Positions 46,263 through 55,018 are shown, counted from the stretch's first letter. The stretch is 64,000 bases of DNA from JAHEZL01 sp964406465 (GCA_964406465.1 CAYORT010000008.1:1-64000); one strand, 5' to 3'. Notes: generated by a model not told the origin, from the letters alone. Translations and numbers: made by a program.

Positions 46263-46577
46263 ATGGTATTGTTAAGAGTGATTACGTCAAAGGAAGAGCA
46301 GGTTGAAACTATTGTTAGAATGCTTTTGCAGGAGAAGTTGGCCGTGAATGTGACGGTTAAACACCCTATTACCGAGTATATTTTAGATGGTGACTCATTG
46401 AAGCCGGTAACAAAATATATTATTGTAGCTAAAACAAAGTCACTTCTGTTTCCAACCATTGAAAAGGCGATGTCTACGATGTTTCCCAAAGATACTCCCG
46501 AAATGTATTCCCTTGCTATAGTGCATATGGATTGGAGTCAAACCGAGAAATTATCTAATGAAGTTAAGAAAGTGTAA
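46263..46577 (+). CDS. CutA/PII-like small trimer-type protein
   Basis: The 104-residue product follows the CutA1 layout: LLRVITSKEEQVETIVRMLLQEKLAVNVTV, a middle strand pair, KYIIVAKTKS and a closing FPKDTPEMYSLAIVHMD. The Trp/Cys and copper-related residues of canonical CutA are not evident, so it is a divergent member of the PII-like superfamily. It is 3 genes downstream of sbtA; in cyanobacteria SbtA is controlled by the PII-like protein SbtB. That link is suggestive only. It precedes the MerR gene by 49 bases, separated by the MerR promoter. Confidence 0.68.
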   Translation: MVLLRVITSKEEQVETIVRMLLQEKLAVNVTVKHPITEYILDGDSLKPVTKYIIVAKTKSLLFPTIEKAMSTMFPKDTPEMYSLAIVHMDWSQTEKLSNEVKKV

Positions 46578-46587
46578 ATAATTACTG

Positions 46588-46626
46588 TATATTTGTTTAA
46601 CAAAATAACCATTTAAGTTAAACAAA
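46588..46626 (+). promoter_or_regulatory. Promoter and autoregulatory palindrome of the MerR gene
   Basis: A -7 box TATATTTG (46588-46595) overlaps the dyad TTTGTTTAAC (46592-46601), 15 bases, GTTAAACAAA (46617-46626). This is a 10-bp perfect inverted repeat whose right arm ends directly at the ATG (46627). A regulator bound here would cover the transcription start. It matches the palindromes at 35482-35513 and 47549-47578. Confidence 0.75.
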
Positions 46627-47505
46627 ATGAGTGATTCTAATTACACGATAAGCGACCTTGAAACGCTTACTGGAATTAAAGCACATACCATTCGCATATG
46701 GGAGAAAAGGTATGAGATTATTGCTCCAAAACGCACTGAGACCAATATTCGATTTTATTCAAATGATGATTTGAAACATCTACTAAACGTGAGTTTCTTA
46801 AATAAGCATGGGTTTAAAATTTCGAAAATAGCAAGTTTACAAAAGAAGGAAATTACCGAGAAGGTAAGCTCTATCAATTTAGTGCCCTCTGGAAATGAAG
46901 AGTTTATCGATAAATTGATTGTTTCTATGATCGATTTAGATGAGGCTCTTTTTGAGAGAGTTTTTCATTCGTCCTTGATTAAATCGGGTTTTGAGTATAC
47001 TATTACTGAAATTATATTCCCTTTTCTGCATAGAACGGGAGTGATGTGGCAAACTGGTTCTATTAATCCTGCTCAAGAACATTTTATATCCAATTTGATT
47101 CGTCAGAAACTTATTGTAGCTATTGATAGTCTTCCTAAGTCAAATGGCAAAGAAGATAAAAAAGCTATTTTGTTTTTGCCAGAGAATGAACTTCATGAGA
47201 ATAGTTTGTTGTTGTACAATTATATGCTGAGAGCTAGGGGGTATCATACCTATTATTTCGGACAAAGTGTTCCTCTTGTCGATTTGAAGAGAATATTGGA
47301 GATTACAAAGGCCGATTTGGTGATTTGCGTTATAACTGCCGACGTTAAACCCAAGTTGTTTACTGATTTACTTGCCGAAATGGAAAAATTACCAAAGAGA
47401 ACAAAAGTACTCTTATCGGGTAGGGTAGTGTTAGAAAGTAAGCATAAGTTCTCTAAGCGATTTAGTATGTTTAAAGATCAAAAAGACTTGGTTTCATTGA
47501 TTTAG
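46627..47505 (+). CDS. MerR-family regulator with cobalamin-binding domain (CarH/LitR-like)
   Basis: The 292-residue product has a MerR HTH (about 5-75; YTISDLETLTGIKAHTIRIWEKRY). A four-helix domain follows with the CarH cap motif W-x9-EH (Trp141, Glu151, His152). The Rossmann cobalamin domain (about 178-290) has ExH at Glu188-His190, where His190 is the candidate lower ligand of B12. In the classical DxHxxG motif the final Gly is Ser here (ELHENS). As I recall it, T. thermophilus CarH has a His directly after the cap Trp; here it is Gln142. CarH proteins repress carotenoid genes in the dark and release DNA on light-driven loss of adenosylcobalamin. It lies just before crtI with its own promoter. 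Confidence 0.87.
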   Translation: MSDSNYTISDLETLTGIKAHTIRIWEKRYEIIAPKRTETNIRFYSNDDLKHLLNVSFLNKHGFKISKIASLQKKEITEKVSSINLVPSGNEEFIDKLIVSMIDLDEALFERVFHSSLIKSGFEYTITEIIFPFLHRTGVMWQTGSINPAQEHFISNLIRQKLIVAIDSLPKSNGKEDKKAILFLPENELHENSLLLYNYMLRARGYHTYYFGQSVPLVDLKRILEITKADLVICVITADVKPKLFTDLLAEMEKLPKRTKVLLSGRVVLESKHKFSKRFSMFKDQKDLVSLI

Positions 47506-47548
47506 AAAGCGACAATCAATATTTTCTATTCTTTAATAAATTATTTAG

Positions 47549-47591
47549 TGTTTAAATAAGTAGGAAAAAGGTTAAACATAATGTATATTTG
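47549..47591 (+). promoter_or_regulatory. Palindromic operator and promoter of the carotenoid operon
   Basis: TGTTTAAA (47549-47556), 14 bases and GTTAAACA (47571-47578) match the other two sites with one mismatch in the left arm. A -7 box TATATTTG lies at 47584-47591, 16 bases before the crtI ATG. No TTTG exists at the usual -33 distance, where the dyad lies, so regulated or activator-assisted initiation is plausible. Confidence 0.72.
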
Positions 47592-47606
47592 AAAATATCT
47601 AAGTGA

Positions 47607-49118
47607 ATGACAAAATCATTGGTAAATAAAAAAGTAATTGTTATTGGTTCTGGGTTTTCGGGACTTTCATCTGCTTGTCATTTGGCTAAGCAGGGTGCCA
47701 ATGTGGTGGTGTTGGAGAAGAATGATCAAGCAGGAGGGAGGGCTCGTCTTTTTGAAGAGAAAGGTTACCGTTTTGATATGGGGCCAAGCTGGTATTGGAT
47801 GCCCGATGTTTTTGAAAATTTCTTTAAAAACTTTGGTAAGTCTACAGAGGATTATTACAATTTGATTAGACTCGACCCTTCTTATCAAGTTATTTTTGGA
47901 AAAGATGATAAGGTGAATATCCCTGCTAACTTAAACGAGTTATACTCTTTGTTTGAATCAATTGAAGAAGGAAGTAGTAAGCAGTTAGAGAAATTTCTTG
48001 AAGATGCTGGCTATAAGTATGAAGTGGGCATGAATGATTTGGTGTACACTTCGGGAAGTAGAATTTCAGATTATCTTAATATGAAGGTGGTGAATGGTTT
48101 GTTTAAAACCGATTTGTTAACCCCCTTCTCAAAGTATGCACGCAAGTATTTTAAAAATCCAAAATTGCTTCAAATTGTAGAGTTTCCTGTTCTTTTCTTA
48201 GGCTCCACTCCGCAGAACATACCTGCCCTTTACAGTTTAATGAATTATGCCGATATGAAATTGGGCACTTGGTATCCTATGGGCGGTATGCACAAGATCG
48301 TGGAGGCCATGACTAATCTTGCGAAATCTCTTGGGGTAAATTTTGTTTTTGATAGTCCTGTTGATGCAATAGTTACCGAAGATGGAAACGTGAAAGGGGT
48401 TAAAGCGAATAATATTTTATACTCCGCAGACTTTGTTGTGGCAAGTGCCGACTATGAGCATGTTGAACAAAACTTACTTGCTTCAAAAGATAGAAAGTAC
48501 GATGCTAAATATTGGAATGAAAGGGTGATGGCTCCTTCTTGTTTGATTTATTATGTAGGAGTGAAAAAGAAGATTAAAAATCTACAGCATCACAATTTAT
48601 TTTTTGATGCCGACATGGGCGTGCATGCCGATGAAATTTATACCAATCCTACTTGGCCAACTCAACCTTTGTTTTATGTTTCTTGTCCGAGCAAAACCGA
48701 TAAAACCGTTGCTCCCGATGGTTGTGAGAATTTGTTCTTGCTGATTCCTGTGGCGCCCGGATTGAAAGACTCTGAAGAAATAAAGGAAGAATACTTTTTG
48801 CGCATTATGAAAAGATTGGAAGAGCACACAGGCGATTCTATCATGCCATTCATTGAGTACAAAAGAAGTTACGCTCAATCTAATTTTATTAGTGATTACA
48901 ATGCCTTTAAGGGTAATGCCTATGGCCTAGCAAATACATTGATGCAAACGGCATTTTTTAAGCCTTCGCTTATAAGTAAGAAAGTGAAAAACTTGTATTA
49001 TACCGGACAACTTACTGTACCCGGTCCGGGAGTTCCGCCAGCCATCATCTCAGGAGAAATCGTTGCAACAGAAATATTGAAAACAATTAAAACCAAAAAA
49101 CATGAAGCAGTTATTTGA
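47607..49118 (+). CDS. crtI: Phytoene desaturase
   Basis: The 503-residue FAD enzyme desaturates phytoene to lycopene, normally in four steps. The dinucleotide motif is VIVIGSGFSGLSSACHLAKQGANVVVLEKN (about 10-38), followed by GGRARLFEEKGYRFDMGPSWYWMP. The C-terminal signature is YYTGQLTVPGPGVPPAIISGEIVA. Length and motifs are typical of Bacteroidota CrtI. It is the first gene of the carotenoid operon and overlaps crtB by 17 bases. Confidence 0.96.
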   Translation: MTKSLVNKKVIVIGSGFSGLSSACHLAKQGANVVVLEKNDQAGGRARLFEEKGYRFDMGPSWYWMPDVFENFFKNFGKSTEDYYNLIRLDPSYQVIFGKDDKVNIPANLNELYSLFESIEEGSSKQLEKFLEDAGYKYEVGMNDLVYTSGSRISDYLNMKVVNGLFKTDLLTPFSKYARKYFKNPKLLQIVEFPVLFLGSTPQNIPALYSLMNYADMKLGTWYPMGGMHKIVEAMTNLAKSLGVNFVFDSPVDAIVTEDGNVKGVKANNILYSADFVVASADYEHVEQNLLASKDRKYDAKYWNERVMAPSCLIYYVGVKKKIKNLQHHNLFFDADMGVHADEIYTNPTWPTQPLFYVSCPSKTDKTVAPDGCENLFLLIPVAPGLKDSEEIKEEYFLRIMKRLEEHTGDSIMPFIEYKRSYAQSNFISDYNAFKGNAYGLANTLMQTAFFKPSLISKKVKNLYYTGQLTVPGPGVPPAIISGEIVATEILKTIKTKKHEAVI

Positions 49119-49938
49119 TAAAGTGTCGCGCCAAACTAGCAAGACCATTACAAAAACTTACAGTACAAGTTTTTCATTGGGAATTTATTGTCTTGATAAA
49201 AAATTTCATGAACCAATTTATGGTATCTATGGTTTTGTGCGCTTAGCCGACGAGATTGTGGATAGCTTTCATGGCTTTCAGAAAGAAAAATTGCTGGCCG
49301 ATTTTAAACGTCAAACCTATGAGGCTATTGATGAAGGAATTAGCTTGAATCCAGTGTTAAATAGCTTCCAAGAGGTGGTTAACAATTACCACATCGATCG
49401 TGAGTTGATTGAAACATTCTTGCAAAGTATGGAAGCCGATTTAACCCAAACAGTGCATGATGCTCAGTCTATCAAAACATATATTCTTGGTTCTGCTGAG
49501 GTAGTGGGTTTAATGTGTTTGCGTGTTTTCACCGAAGGCAATAATGAACAGTATCAAGAGTTGAAAGAGTCGGCAATGCGACTAGGTGCTGCTTTTCAAA
49601 AGATTAATTTCTTGCGAGATTTAAAAGCCGACTATAAAGACTTGGGCAGAACTTACTTTCCCGACATCAATGTGAGTCAGTTTAGTAATGAAGATAAATT
49701 GCGCATCGAAGCAGAAATTGAAGAAGATTTTGATGAGGCTTTAAAGGGTATCAAACGTTTGCCTAAAGGCTCGGTGTTTGGGGTTTATACTGCATACATG
49801 TACTACCGCACTTTGTTCCAAAAAATTAGAACATTGCCTTCAGATAAGATTTTGACCGAAAGAATTCGCATCCCAAACAACATGAAAATTGGTTTGTTAC
49901 TGCAGTCGTATTTTAAATATAGATTGAACGTATTGTAA
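49102..49938 (+). CDS. crtB: Phytoene synthase
   Basis: The 278-residue enzyme joins two geranylgeranyl diphosphates to phytoene. The two Mg-binding aspartate motifs are present: Asp50-xxx-Asp54 (ADEIVDSF) and Asp173-xxx-Asp177 (NFLRDLKADYKDLGRTYFP). The C terminus is normal for the family. The start overlaps crtI and the stop overlaps the next gene (TAATG). The GGPP supplier (crtE) is not in this window. Confidence 0.95.
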   Translation: MKQLFDKVSRQTSKTITKTYSTSFSLGIYCLDKKFHEPIYGIYGFVRLADEIVDSFHGFQKEKLLADFKRQTYEAIDEGISLNPVLNSFQEVVNNYHIDRELIETFLQSMEADLTQTVHDAQSIKTYILGSAEVVGLMCLRVFTEGNNEQYQELKESAMRLGAAFQKINFLRDLKADYKDLGRTYFPDINVSQFSNEDKLRIEAEIEEDFDEALKGIKRLPKGSVFGVYTAYMYYRTLFQKIRTLPSDKILTERIRIPNNMKIGLLLQSYFKYRLNVL

Positions 49939-50444
49939 TGAAGTTTAAAATAATATATCTATTTCTGCTACTATCTCTATCTGTAAGTGCAATAGATTAT
50001 ATAGAGATAAGAAATTTATTTGCTGCTTCACCGCACAATGAAAGTAAGGCTAAATTGTTGATGGATAAAACAAGTGGAGCTACCACCTCCAATGCAGTTC
50101 TTTTAGGATATAGAGGAGGAGTGCATATGGCTATGGCGAATCATTGCTATTTGCCCACTTCAAAATTGAGCTACTTCAACACCGGAAAGGCATTACTGGA
50201 ACAAGCTATTGCTGCTTTGCCTGGAAGTGTAGAACTAAGGTTTATTAGGTTCAGTATTCAATGTAATGTGCCTGGTTTTTTGGGTTACTCAAGTAATCTA
50301 AGTGCCGATAAAAATATTCTTATCACTTGGGTCAAATCAGAGGGTGCTAGCAAAGACAGCGATTTAAAAACAAGAATCAAAAGCTTTCTTCTTATTTCAA
50401 AACAATGTACAGAAGCAGAAAAAACATCAATAAAGAATGTATGA
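49938..50444 (+). CDS. Unknown secreted protein embedded in the carotenoid operon
   Basis: The 168-residue product has a signal peptide (1-18, KIIYLFLLLSLSVSAI). A helical, TPR-like region follows (NAVLLGYRGGVHMAMANHCY, GKALLEQAIAALPGSVELRFIRFSIQCNVPGFLGY). It overlaps crtB by one base and idi by four, so it is translated with the pathway enzymes. It has no enzymatic motif. It may act in the periplasm or at the membrane in pigment placement, or it may be a passenger. I do not recognise a named family. Confidence 0.75.
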   Translation: MKFKIIYLFLLLSLSVSAIDYIEIRNLFAASPHNESKAKLLMDKTSGATTSNAVLLGYRGGVHMAMANHCYLPTSKLSYFNTGKALLEQAIAALPGSVELRFIRFSIQCNVPGFLGYSSNLSADKNILITWVKSEGASKDSDLKTRIKSFLLISKQCTEAEKTSIKNV

Positions 50445-50989
50445 AAAGTACCATTGAACATGTAATTTTAGTGGATGAAAGGGACCATGTGGTGGGTACC
50501 ATGGAAAAGATGGAAGCTCATCAGAAAGGTGTTTTACATCGTGCTTTTTCCATTTTTATTTTCAACGATAAAAATGAATTGCTTCTGCAAAGAAGAGCCC
50601 TAGGTAAGTATCATTCTGGTGGTCTATGGACCAACACTTGTTGTAGTCACCAAAGATTTGGGGAGAGTACCATGGAGGCTGCACACAGAAGACTAAAAGA
50701 AGAAATGGGTTTCGATTGCTATATGGAGAAATCTTTTGAATTTTTGTACAAAACCGAGTTCAATAATGGCTTAAGTGAACATGAATTTGACCATGTGGTT
50801 ATTGGTAATTATAATGCCGAAATTAATATCAATACCGATGAGGTTTGCGATTATAAGTATGTAAGTTTGGATGAAATTCAAAAAGATTTGAGAGACAATG
50901 CCGATCAATATACTTTTTGGTTTAAAATTGCATTCGAGAAAATTTATGAGCAACTTAAATACAATACTTTAAATAAAATTAGTGCCTAA
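50441..50989 (+). CDS. idi: Isopentenyl-diphosphate delta-isomerase (type I, Nudix)
   Basis: The 182-residue enzyme interconverts isopentenyl and dimethylallyl diphosphate, boosting precursor supply. The catalytic Cys lies in TNTCCSHQRFGE (residues 64-75). The Nudix-like helix is AAHRRLKEEMGF, and a conserved acidic segment is LSEHEFDHV. The ATG at 50441 overlaps the upstream stop as ATGA; a longer frame start at 50405 lies inside the previous gene and is not preferred. Its place in the operon couples isoprenoid supply to pigment demand. Confidence 0.95.
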   Translation: MKSTIEHVILVDERDHVVGTMEKMEAHQKGVLHRAFSIFIFNDKNELLLQRRALGKYHSGGLWTNTCCSHQRFGESTMEAAHRRLKEEMGFDCYMEKSFEFLYKTEFNNGLSEHEFDHVVIGNYNAEININTDEVCDYKYVSLDEIQKDLRDNADQYTFWFKIAFEKIYEQLKYNTLNKISA

Positions 50990-51447
50990 TGAATCTGCTT
51001 GTTTTAATCGTTACTTTTTTTGCCATGGAAGGTGTGGCTTGGCTTACCCATAGATTTGTGATGCACGGTTTGCTTTGGGTTTTGCATAAGGATCATCATC
51101 AGGTGGAGCCCGGTTTTTTTGAAAAAAATGATTTCTTCTTTTTGATATTTGCAATACCAGGTTTTTTGCTCACTCTTTTTGGTACTTTAAATGATTTTAG
51201 TGTATCGTTTTATATCGGACTAGGAATTACCATCTACGGATTTGCTTACTTTATGGTGCATGATATTTTTATTCACCAACGTTTTCCAATTTTTAAAAAG
51301 AGCAATAATGTGTATTTACGTGCTATTAGAAAAGCACACAAAATGCATCACAAACACTTAGGTAAAGAACATGGCGAATGTTTTGGTATGTTGATGGTTC
51401 CCACCAAGTATTTTGTAGAACAACTTAAAAATAAAAATGCCCAATGA
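50989..51447 (+). CDS. crtZ: Beta-carotene hydroxylase (CrtZ type)
   Basis: The 152-residue membrane di-iron enzyme adds 3-hydroxyl groups to beta-carotene rings. All histidine clusters are present: HRFVMH, HKDHH, HDIFIHQR and HKMHHKH. About four membrane segments surround them. It is coupled to idi (TAATG) and to the cyclase gene (ATGA). The presence of CrtZ predicts zeaxanthin as the end product of this operon. Confidence 0.95.
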   Translation: MNLLVLIVTFFAMEGVAWLTHRFVMHGLLWVLHKDHHQVEPGFFEKNDFFFLIFAIPGFLLTLFGTLNDFSVSFYIGLGITIYGFAYFMVHDIFIHQRFPIFKKSNNVYLRAIRKAHKMHHKHLGKEHGECFGMLMVPTKYFVEQLKNKNAQ

Positions 51448-52151
51448 TTCCCGATCGCTGGGTATATATGGCTGTAAATTTCGGAGTGTTTGTCATTCCT
51501 TTTCTTTTTAGTTTTCATCCAAAACTTAAGTTTATTTCCACTTGGAAGGCCTTTGTGCCTGCTGTACTAATCACTGGTTCGGCTTTTATTGTATGGGATA
51601 TTATTTTTACCGATTTGGGAGTATGGAGCTTCAACAATAGATATGTATTGGGCTTCTATATTTTTAATCTCCCTTTGGAAGAATGGCTTTTCTTTTTTTG
51701 CATACCCTATGCTTGTATGTTCACGCATTTTTGTTTGCACATGATTAATTGGCGGTTTCCGTTAAAATTGGCCTTGGTACTTCGTTGGACTACCGTTTTC
51801 ACCTTACTTAGCATTGGTGTAGTGAGTCATCATAAACTGTATACTTCCATCACTTTTATATCGTGTGCCGCGGTGCTAGCTGCTTATACTTTCTTCAATA
51901 AAGAGAAAGATGGCTTTGCTAAATTTATTGTGAGTTATGTAATTCTCATCATTCCTTTTCTTATTTCTAATGGTGTGCTCACCGGTACCGGGTTAGAAGA
52001 TGCTGTAGTGAAATACAATAGCAATCACATATTAAATGTAAGGGCACTTACTATACCTTGTGAAGATTTTATTTACGGACTCATGCTTATTTTAACCAAT
52101 ATCTTGGTGTACGAAAAGGTGTTGAGACGAAGTGCAGCTGCCCAATCGTAG
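51444..52151 (+). CDS. crtYcd: Lycopene cyclase, fused heterodimer (CrtYcd) type
   Basis: The 235-residue membrane protein has about seven helices and two related halves of the lycopene cyclase domain. The first half carries LPLEEWLFFFCIPY and the second IPCEDFIYG, the conserved PxE(E/D) motifs. It converts lycopene to beta-carotene without FAD, as in other Bacteroidota. It is the last gene of the operon; the next gene starts 45 bases later. Confidence 0.92.
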   Translation: MIPDRWVYMAVNFGVFVIPFLFSFHPKLKFISTWKAFVPAVLITGSAFIVWDIIFTDLGVWSFNNRYVLGFYIFNLPLEEWLFFFCIPYACMFTHFCLHMINWRFPLKLALVLRWTTVFTLLSIGVVSHHKLYTSITFISCAAVLAAYTFFNKEKDGFAKFIVSYVILIIPFLISNGVLTGTGLEDAVVKYNSNHILNVRALTIPCEDFIYGLMLILTNILVYEKVLRRSAAAQS

Positions 52152-52196
52152 CAAATTAATCCATTTTATATTTTCGAAGTCTTACCTTTACACGGC

Positions 52197-54965
52197 ATGA
52201 GATTTCTGTACGCATTGATATTTCTTCTAACGCTTAGCTCTGCCTGGGGCCAGCAAGCTGTGGTGCGCGGAGTGGTGAGAGATTCAACATTGAGTTCGCT
52301 TGTTGCCGCCACAGTAAAGTTAAAGCGAGGAAATGACTCGGTGGTAACTACTACCAATCACCAAGGAGTGTTTGTCTTTTCAGAAATATCCTTTGGTAAA
52401 TATTGGCTTTCTGTTTCTTATATTGGTTATCAAAATTTTGAAACATGGATAAGTTGTACTGAGCAAAAAGTTGATGCTGGCAATATCGACTTGCAACAGA
52501 AAATACAGGTAAGTGAAACAGTGAAAATCGTGGTAAACAATCCTGTGAAAATTCTAGGCGATACCGTTCAGTTTAATGCCAATTCTTTTAAAACCAATCC
52601 CGATGCTACTGCCGAAGATTTGGTGAAAAAGATGCCTGGTATTTCTGTAGAAAATGGCACCGTGAAAGCGCAAGGCGAAAATGTTACCAAGGTGACTGTG
52701 GATGGTAAAACCTATTTTGGTGAGGATGCCAACATTGCCTTAAAAAATATTAATGCCGAAATGGTTGAAAAAATAGAGGTTTTCGATCAAATGAGCGATC
52801 AAGCTATATTCACGGGTTTCGACGATGGAAACTCCACTAAATCGATGAATATTGTTACCAAAGCAAAATACAGAAACGGGGTAAATGGAAAAATTTATGC
52901 AGGCGCAGGAACCAATGAGCATTATGTGGGGGGAGGCACATTCAATTCTTTTTCATCAAACAGAAGAATTTCGCTATTGGGTTTAAGCAATAATATTAAT
53001 CAGCAGAACTTTTCATCAGATGATATTACAGCAGCCACTGGCGCGGTTTCTCGAGAGGGAGTGGGTAAAGGTGGAGGATTTAATGCGAATAATCCTACCG
53101 GATTCATTTCTCCTGTGAAATTAGGGATTAGTGCTGTCAATTCTCTCGGTTTGAATTACAGCGAAAGCTTCGGAAAAAGAGTTAAGATTCAAGGAAGCTA
53201 TTTCTTTAATAATGGTCGTAATAGCAATACGCAGGAGATGCTTAGAACTTTTTACAATACATCATCTTCTGTTTCTTCCTACACAGAGAAAGGAATTTAC
53301 CTTAGTGATAATTACAATCATCGATTCAACTTCAAGCTCGATTACAATATCGATTCATTGAACTCTATTTCATTTTCACCCAGTGTTAGTGTGCAGGTTG
53401 GCGACATAGATAACGCAATAATGGGTGTTAATTGGGGTGGTTCTTCTATGATAAATAGTACTGGTAACGATTATCTTTCAAATCTTACTTCACATCGTTT
53501 TAGCAATGATTTGGCATATCGTCATGCCTTTCATAAAAAAGGTCGAACGATTTCTACTTCGTTACTAACAGAATGGACTTCTAAAAGCAACCAAAATTAT
53601 TTGAAAGGGATCAATGATTATAATGGTTCGGTCCTTTCAGATACTCTCGATCAAAATACCGAAAGTAGTACCGTGAACAACAATTTTTCTTTGGGTGTTA
53701 GCTACACAGAGCCATTGATGAAAGGTATGGTTCTTCTAATCAATCTAAAGGAATCTTTTAGTCCGAATACCTCTAATGTAGAGACCAATAGATACGATGT
53801 TTTACAGCAAACTTATAGTGATTTCGATACTGCACTATCGAGTGATTTTCAAAGTAATGTTTATACCCATTTGGCTGGACTAGGCTGGCGATTCAATACT
53901 CCTAAAATGCATTTGATGGTGGCTAGTAATTATCAAAGAGTTGATTTAAGTAATGTTCAAACTGTGCCGATTTCAGGAGCTGTTACCAAATCGTACAATA
54001 ACATCTTGCCCAATGTTAGTTTTAAATTTAAGGTGTCTCCACAGCAAAGCATTCGATTGAATTATAAAACGCAAGTAAATGTGCCTTCAGTGCTTAGATT
54101 GCAAGAAGTGTGGAATAACAGTAATCCTTTGTTGCTTTCTATAGGGAATGCTTCGCTAAAGACTTCCTATGTCAACAATGTTAATGTGAAGTGGTTATTT
54201 AATAATGCGGCGAAAATGCGATCTTTCATGCTCTTTGCGATGCTGTCGCAAACCAAAAATTACATTGCTAATTCCACTCAACTGGTTTCTGTAGACGAGC
54301 TAGCAATCAATGGGGTAGTTCTAAAAAAAGGTAGTCGGTACACCAAACCACTAAATTTAAATGGGACTTGGATTACGCGTGCATATGCCACCTTCGCTAC
54401 ACCGCTTAAACCTTTAAAATCGAATTTCAATTTGTCGGGAGGGTATAGCTTTCAAAACATACCCACCGTGGTGAACAGTGTTGAGGGGTTTTCGCGCACC
54501 TCAAACTATAATACCGCCCTGGTTTTATCGAGTAACATTAGTGAGAAGTTTGATTTTACTATTTCTACTAGCGCAACCTTTAGTGATGTTAAAAGCACAC
54601 TTCAAAGCAGTCAGAATTACAATTATTTTAATCTCTTGAGCTCTGCCAAAGTGAACTTTTTATTCTGGAAGGGCATAGTTGTGCAATCGGAGGTGAGTCA
54701 TACTTGGTATACCGGTTTAGATGCTTTCAACAGAAGTTATTTTTTATGGAATATGGCATTGGGAAAGAAGTTTTTTAAAGATCAAAGAGGCGATTTGCGT
54801 TTATCGGTTTTTGATGTTTTAATGCAAAACAATAGCATTTCTAGAACGGTAAACGACTTTTACGTGGATGATATTCGTAACGTGGTTTTGCAGCAGTATT
54901 ACATGCTTACGTTTACCTACAAATTCAAGAAGTATAAAGCTCCCGAGGAAGAAACGGTAAAATAA
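52197..54965 (+). CDS. TonB-dependent-receptor-like outer-membrane barrel protein
   Basis: The 922-residue product has a signal peptide (1-18, ending SSAWGQ). A carboxypeptidase-regulatory-like beta domain (about 20-105; VVRGVVRDSTLSSLVAATVKLKRG) comes next. A plug-like domain follows (about 120-225; EDLVKKMPGISVENGTVKAQGENVTKVTVDGK), then a 700-residue beta-barrel. No SusD partner or clear TonB box is seen, so it may be a member of the OMP_b-brl_3 group rather than a nutrient receptor. It directly follows the carotenoid operon on the same strand; no terminator was seen between them. Confidence 0.85.
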   Translation: MRFLYALIFLLTLSSAWGQQAVVRGVVRDSTLSSLVAATVKLKRGNDSVVTTTNHQGVFVFSEISFGKYWLSVSYIGYQNFETWISCTEQKVDAGNIDLQQKIQVSETVKIVVNNPVKILGDTVQFNANSFKTNPDATAEDLVKKMPGISVENGTVKAQGENVTKVTVDGKTYFGEDANIALKNINAEMVEKIEVFDQMSDQAIFTGFDDGNSTKSMNIVTKAKYRNGVNGKIYAGAGTNEHYVGGGTFNSFSSNRRISLLGLSNNINQQNFSSDDITAATGAVSREGVGKGGGFNANNPTGFISPVKLGISAVNSLGLNYSESFGKRVKIQGSYFFNNGRNSNTQEMLRTFYNTSSSVSSYTEKGIYLSDNYNHRFNFKLDYNIDSLNSISFSPSVSVQVGDIDNAIMGVNWGGSSMINSTGNDYLSNLTSHRFSNDLAYRHAFHKKGRTISTSLLTEWTSKSNQNYLKGINDYNGSVLSDTLDQNTESSTVNNNFSLGVSYTEPLMKGMVLLINLKESFSPNTSNVETNRYDVLQQTYSDFDTALSSDFQSNVYTHLAGLGWRFNTPKMHLMVASNYQRVDLSNVQTVPISGAVTKSYNNILPNVSFKFKVSPQQSIRLNYKTQVNVPSVLRLQEVWNNSNPLLLSIGNASLKTSYVNNVNVKWLFNNAAKMRSFMLFAMLSQTKNYIANSTQLVSVDELAINGVVLKKGSRYTKPLNLNGTWITRAYATFATPLKPLKSNFNLSGGYSFQNIPTVVNSVEGFSRTSNYNTALVLSSNISEKFDFTISTSATFSDVKSTLQSSQNYNYFNLLSSAKVNFLFWKGIVVQSEVSHTWYTGLDAFNRSYFLWNMALGKKFFKDQRGDLRLSVFDVLMQNNSISRTVNDFYVDDIRNVVLQQYYMLTFTYKFKKYKAPEEETVK

Positions 54966-54988
54966 TCGTTATTTTTTGTCCCAATCCC

Positions 54989-55018
54989 TTTGCTTGTATT
55001 AAGAATTTACTATTTTTG
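54989..55018 (+). promoter_or_regulatory. Promoter of the aconitase gene
   Basis: TTTG (54989-54992), an 18-base spacer and TATTTTTG (55011-55018) match the Bacteroidota consensus almost perfectly. Transcription would start near 55024, leaving a leader of about 44 bases. Confidence 0.65.
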
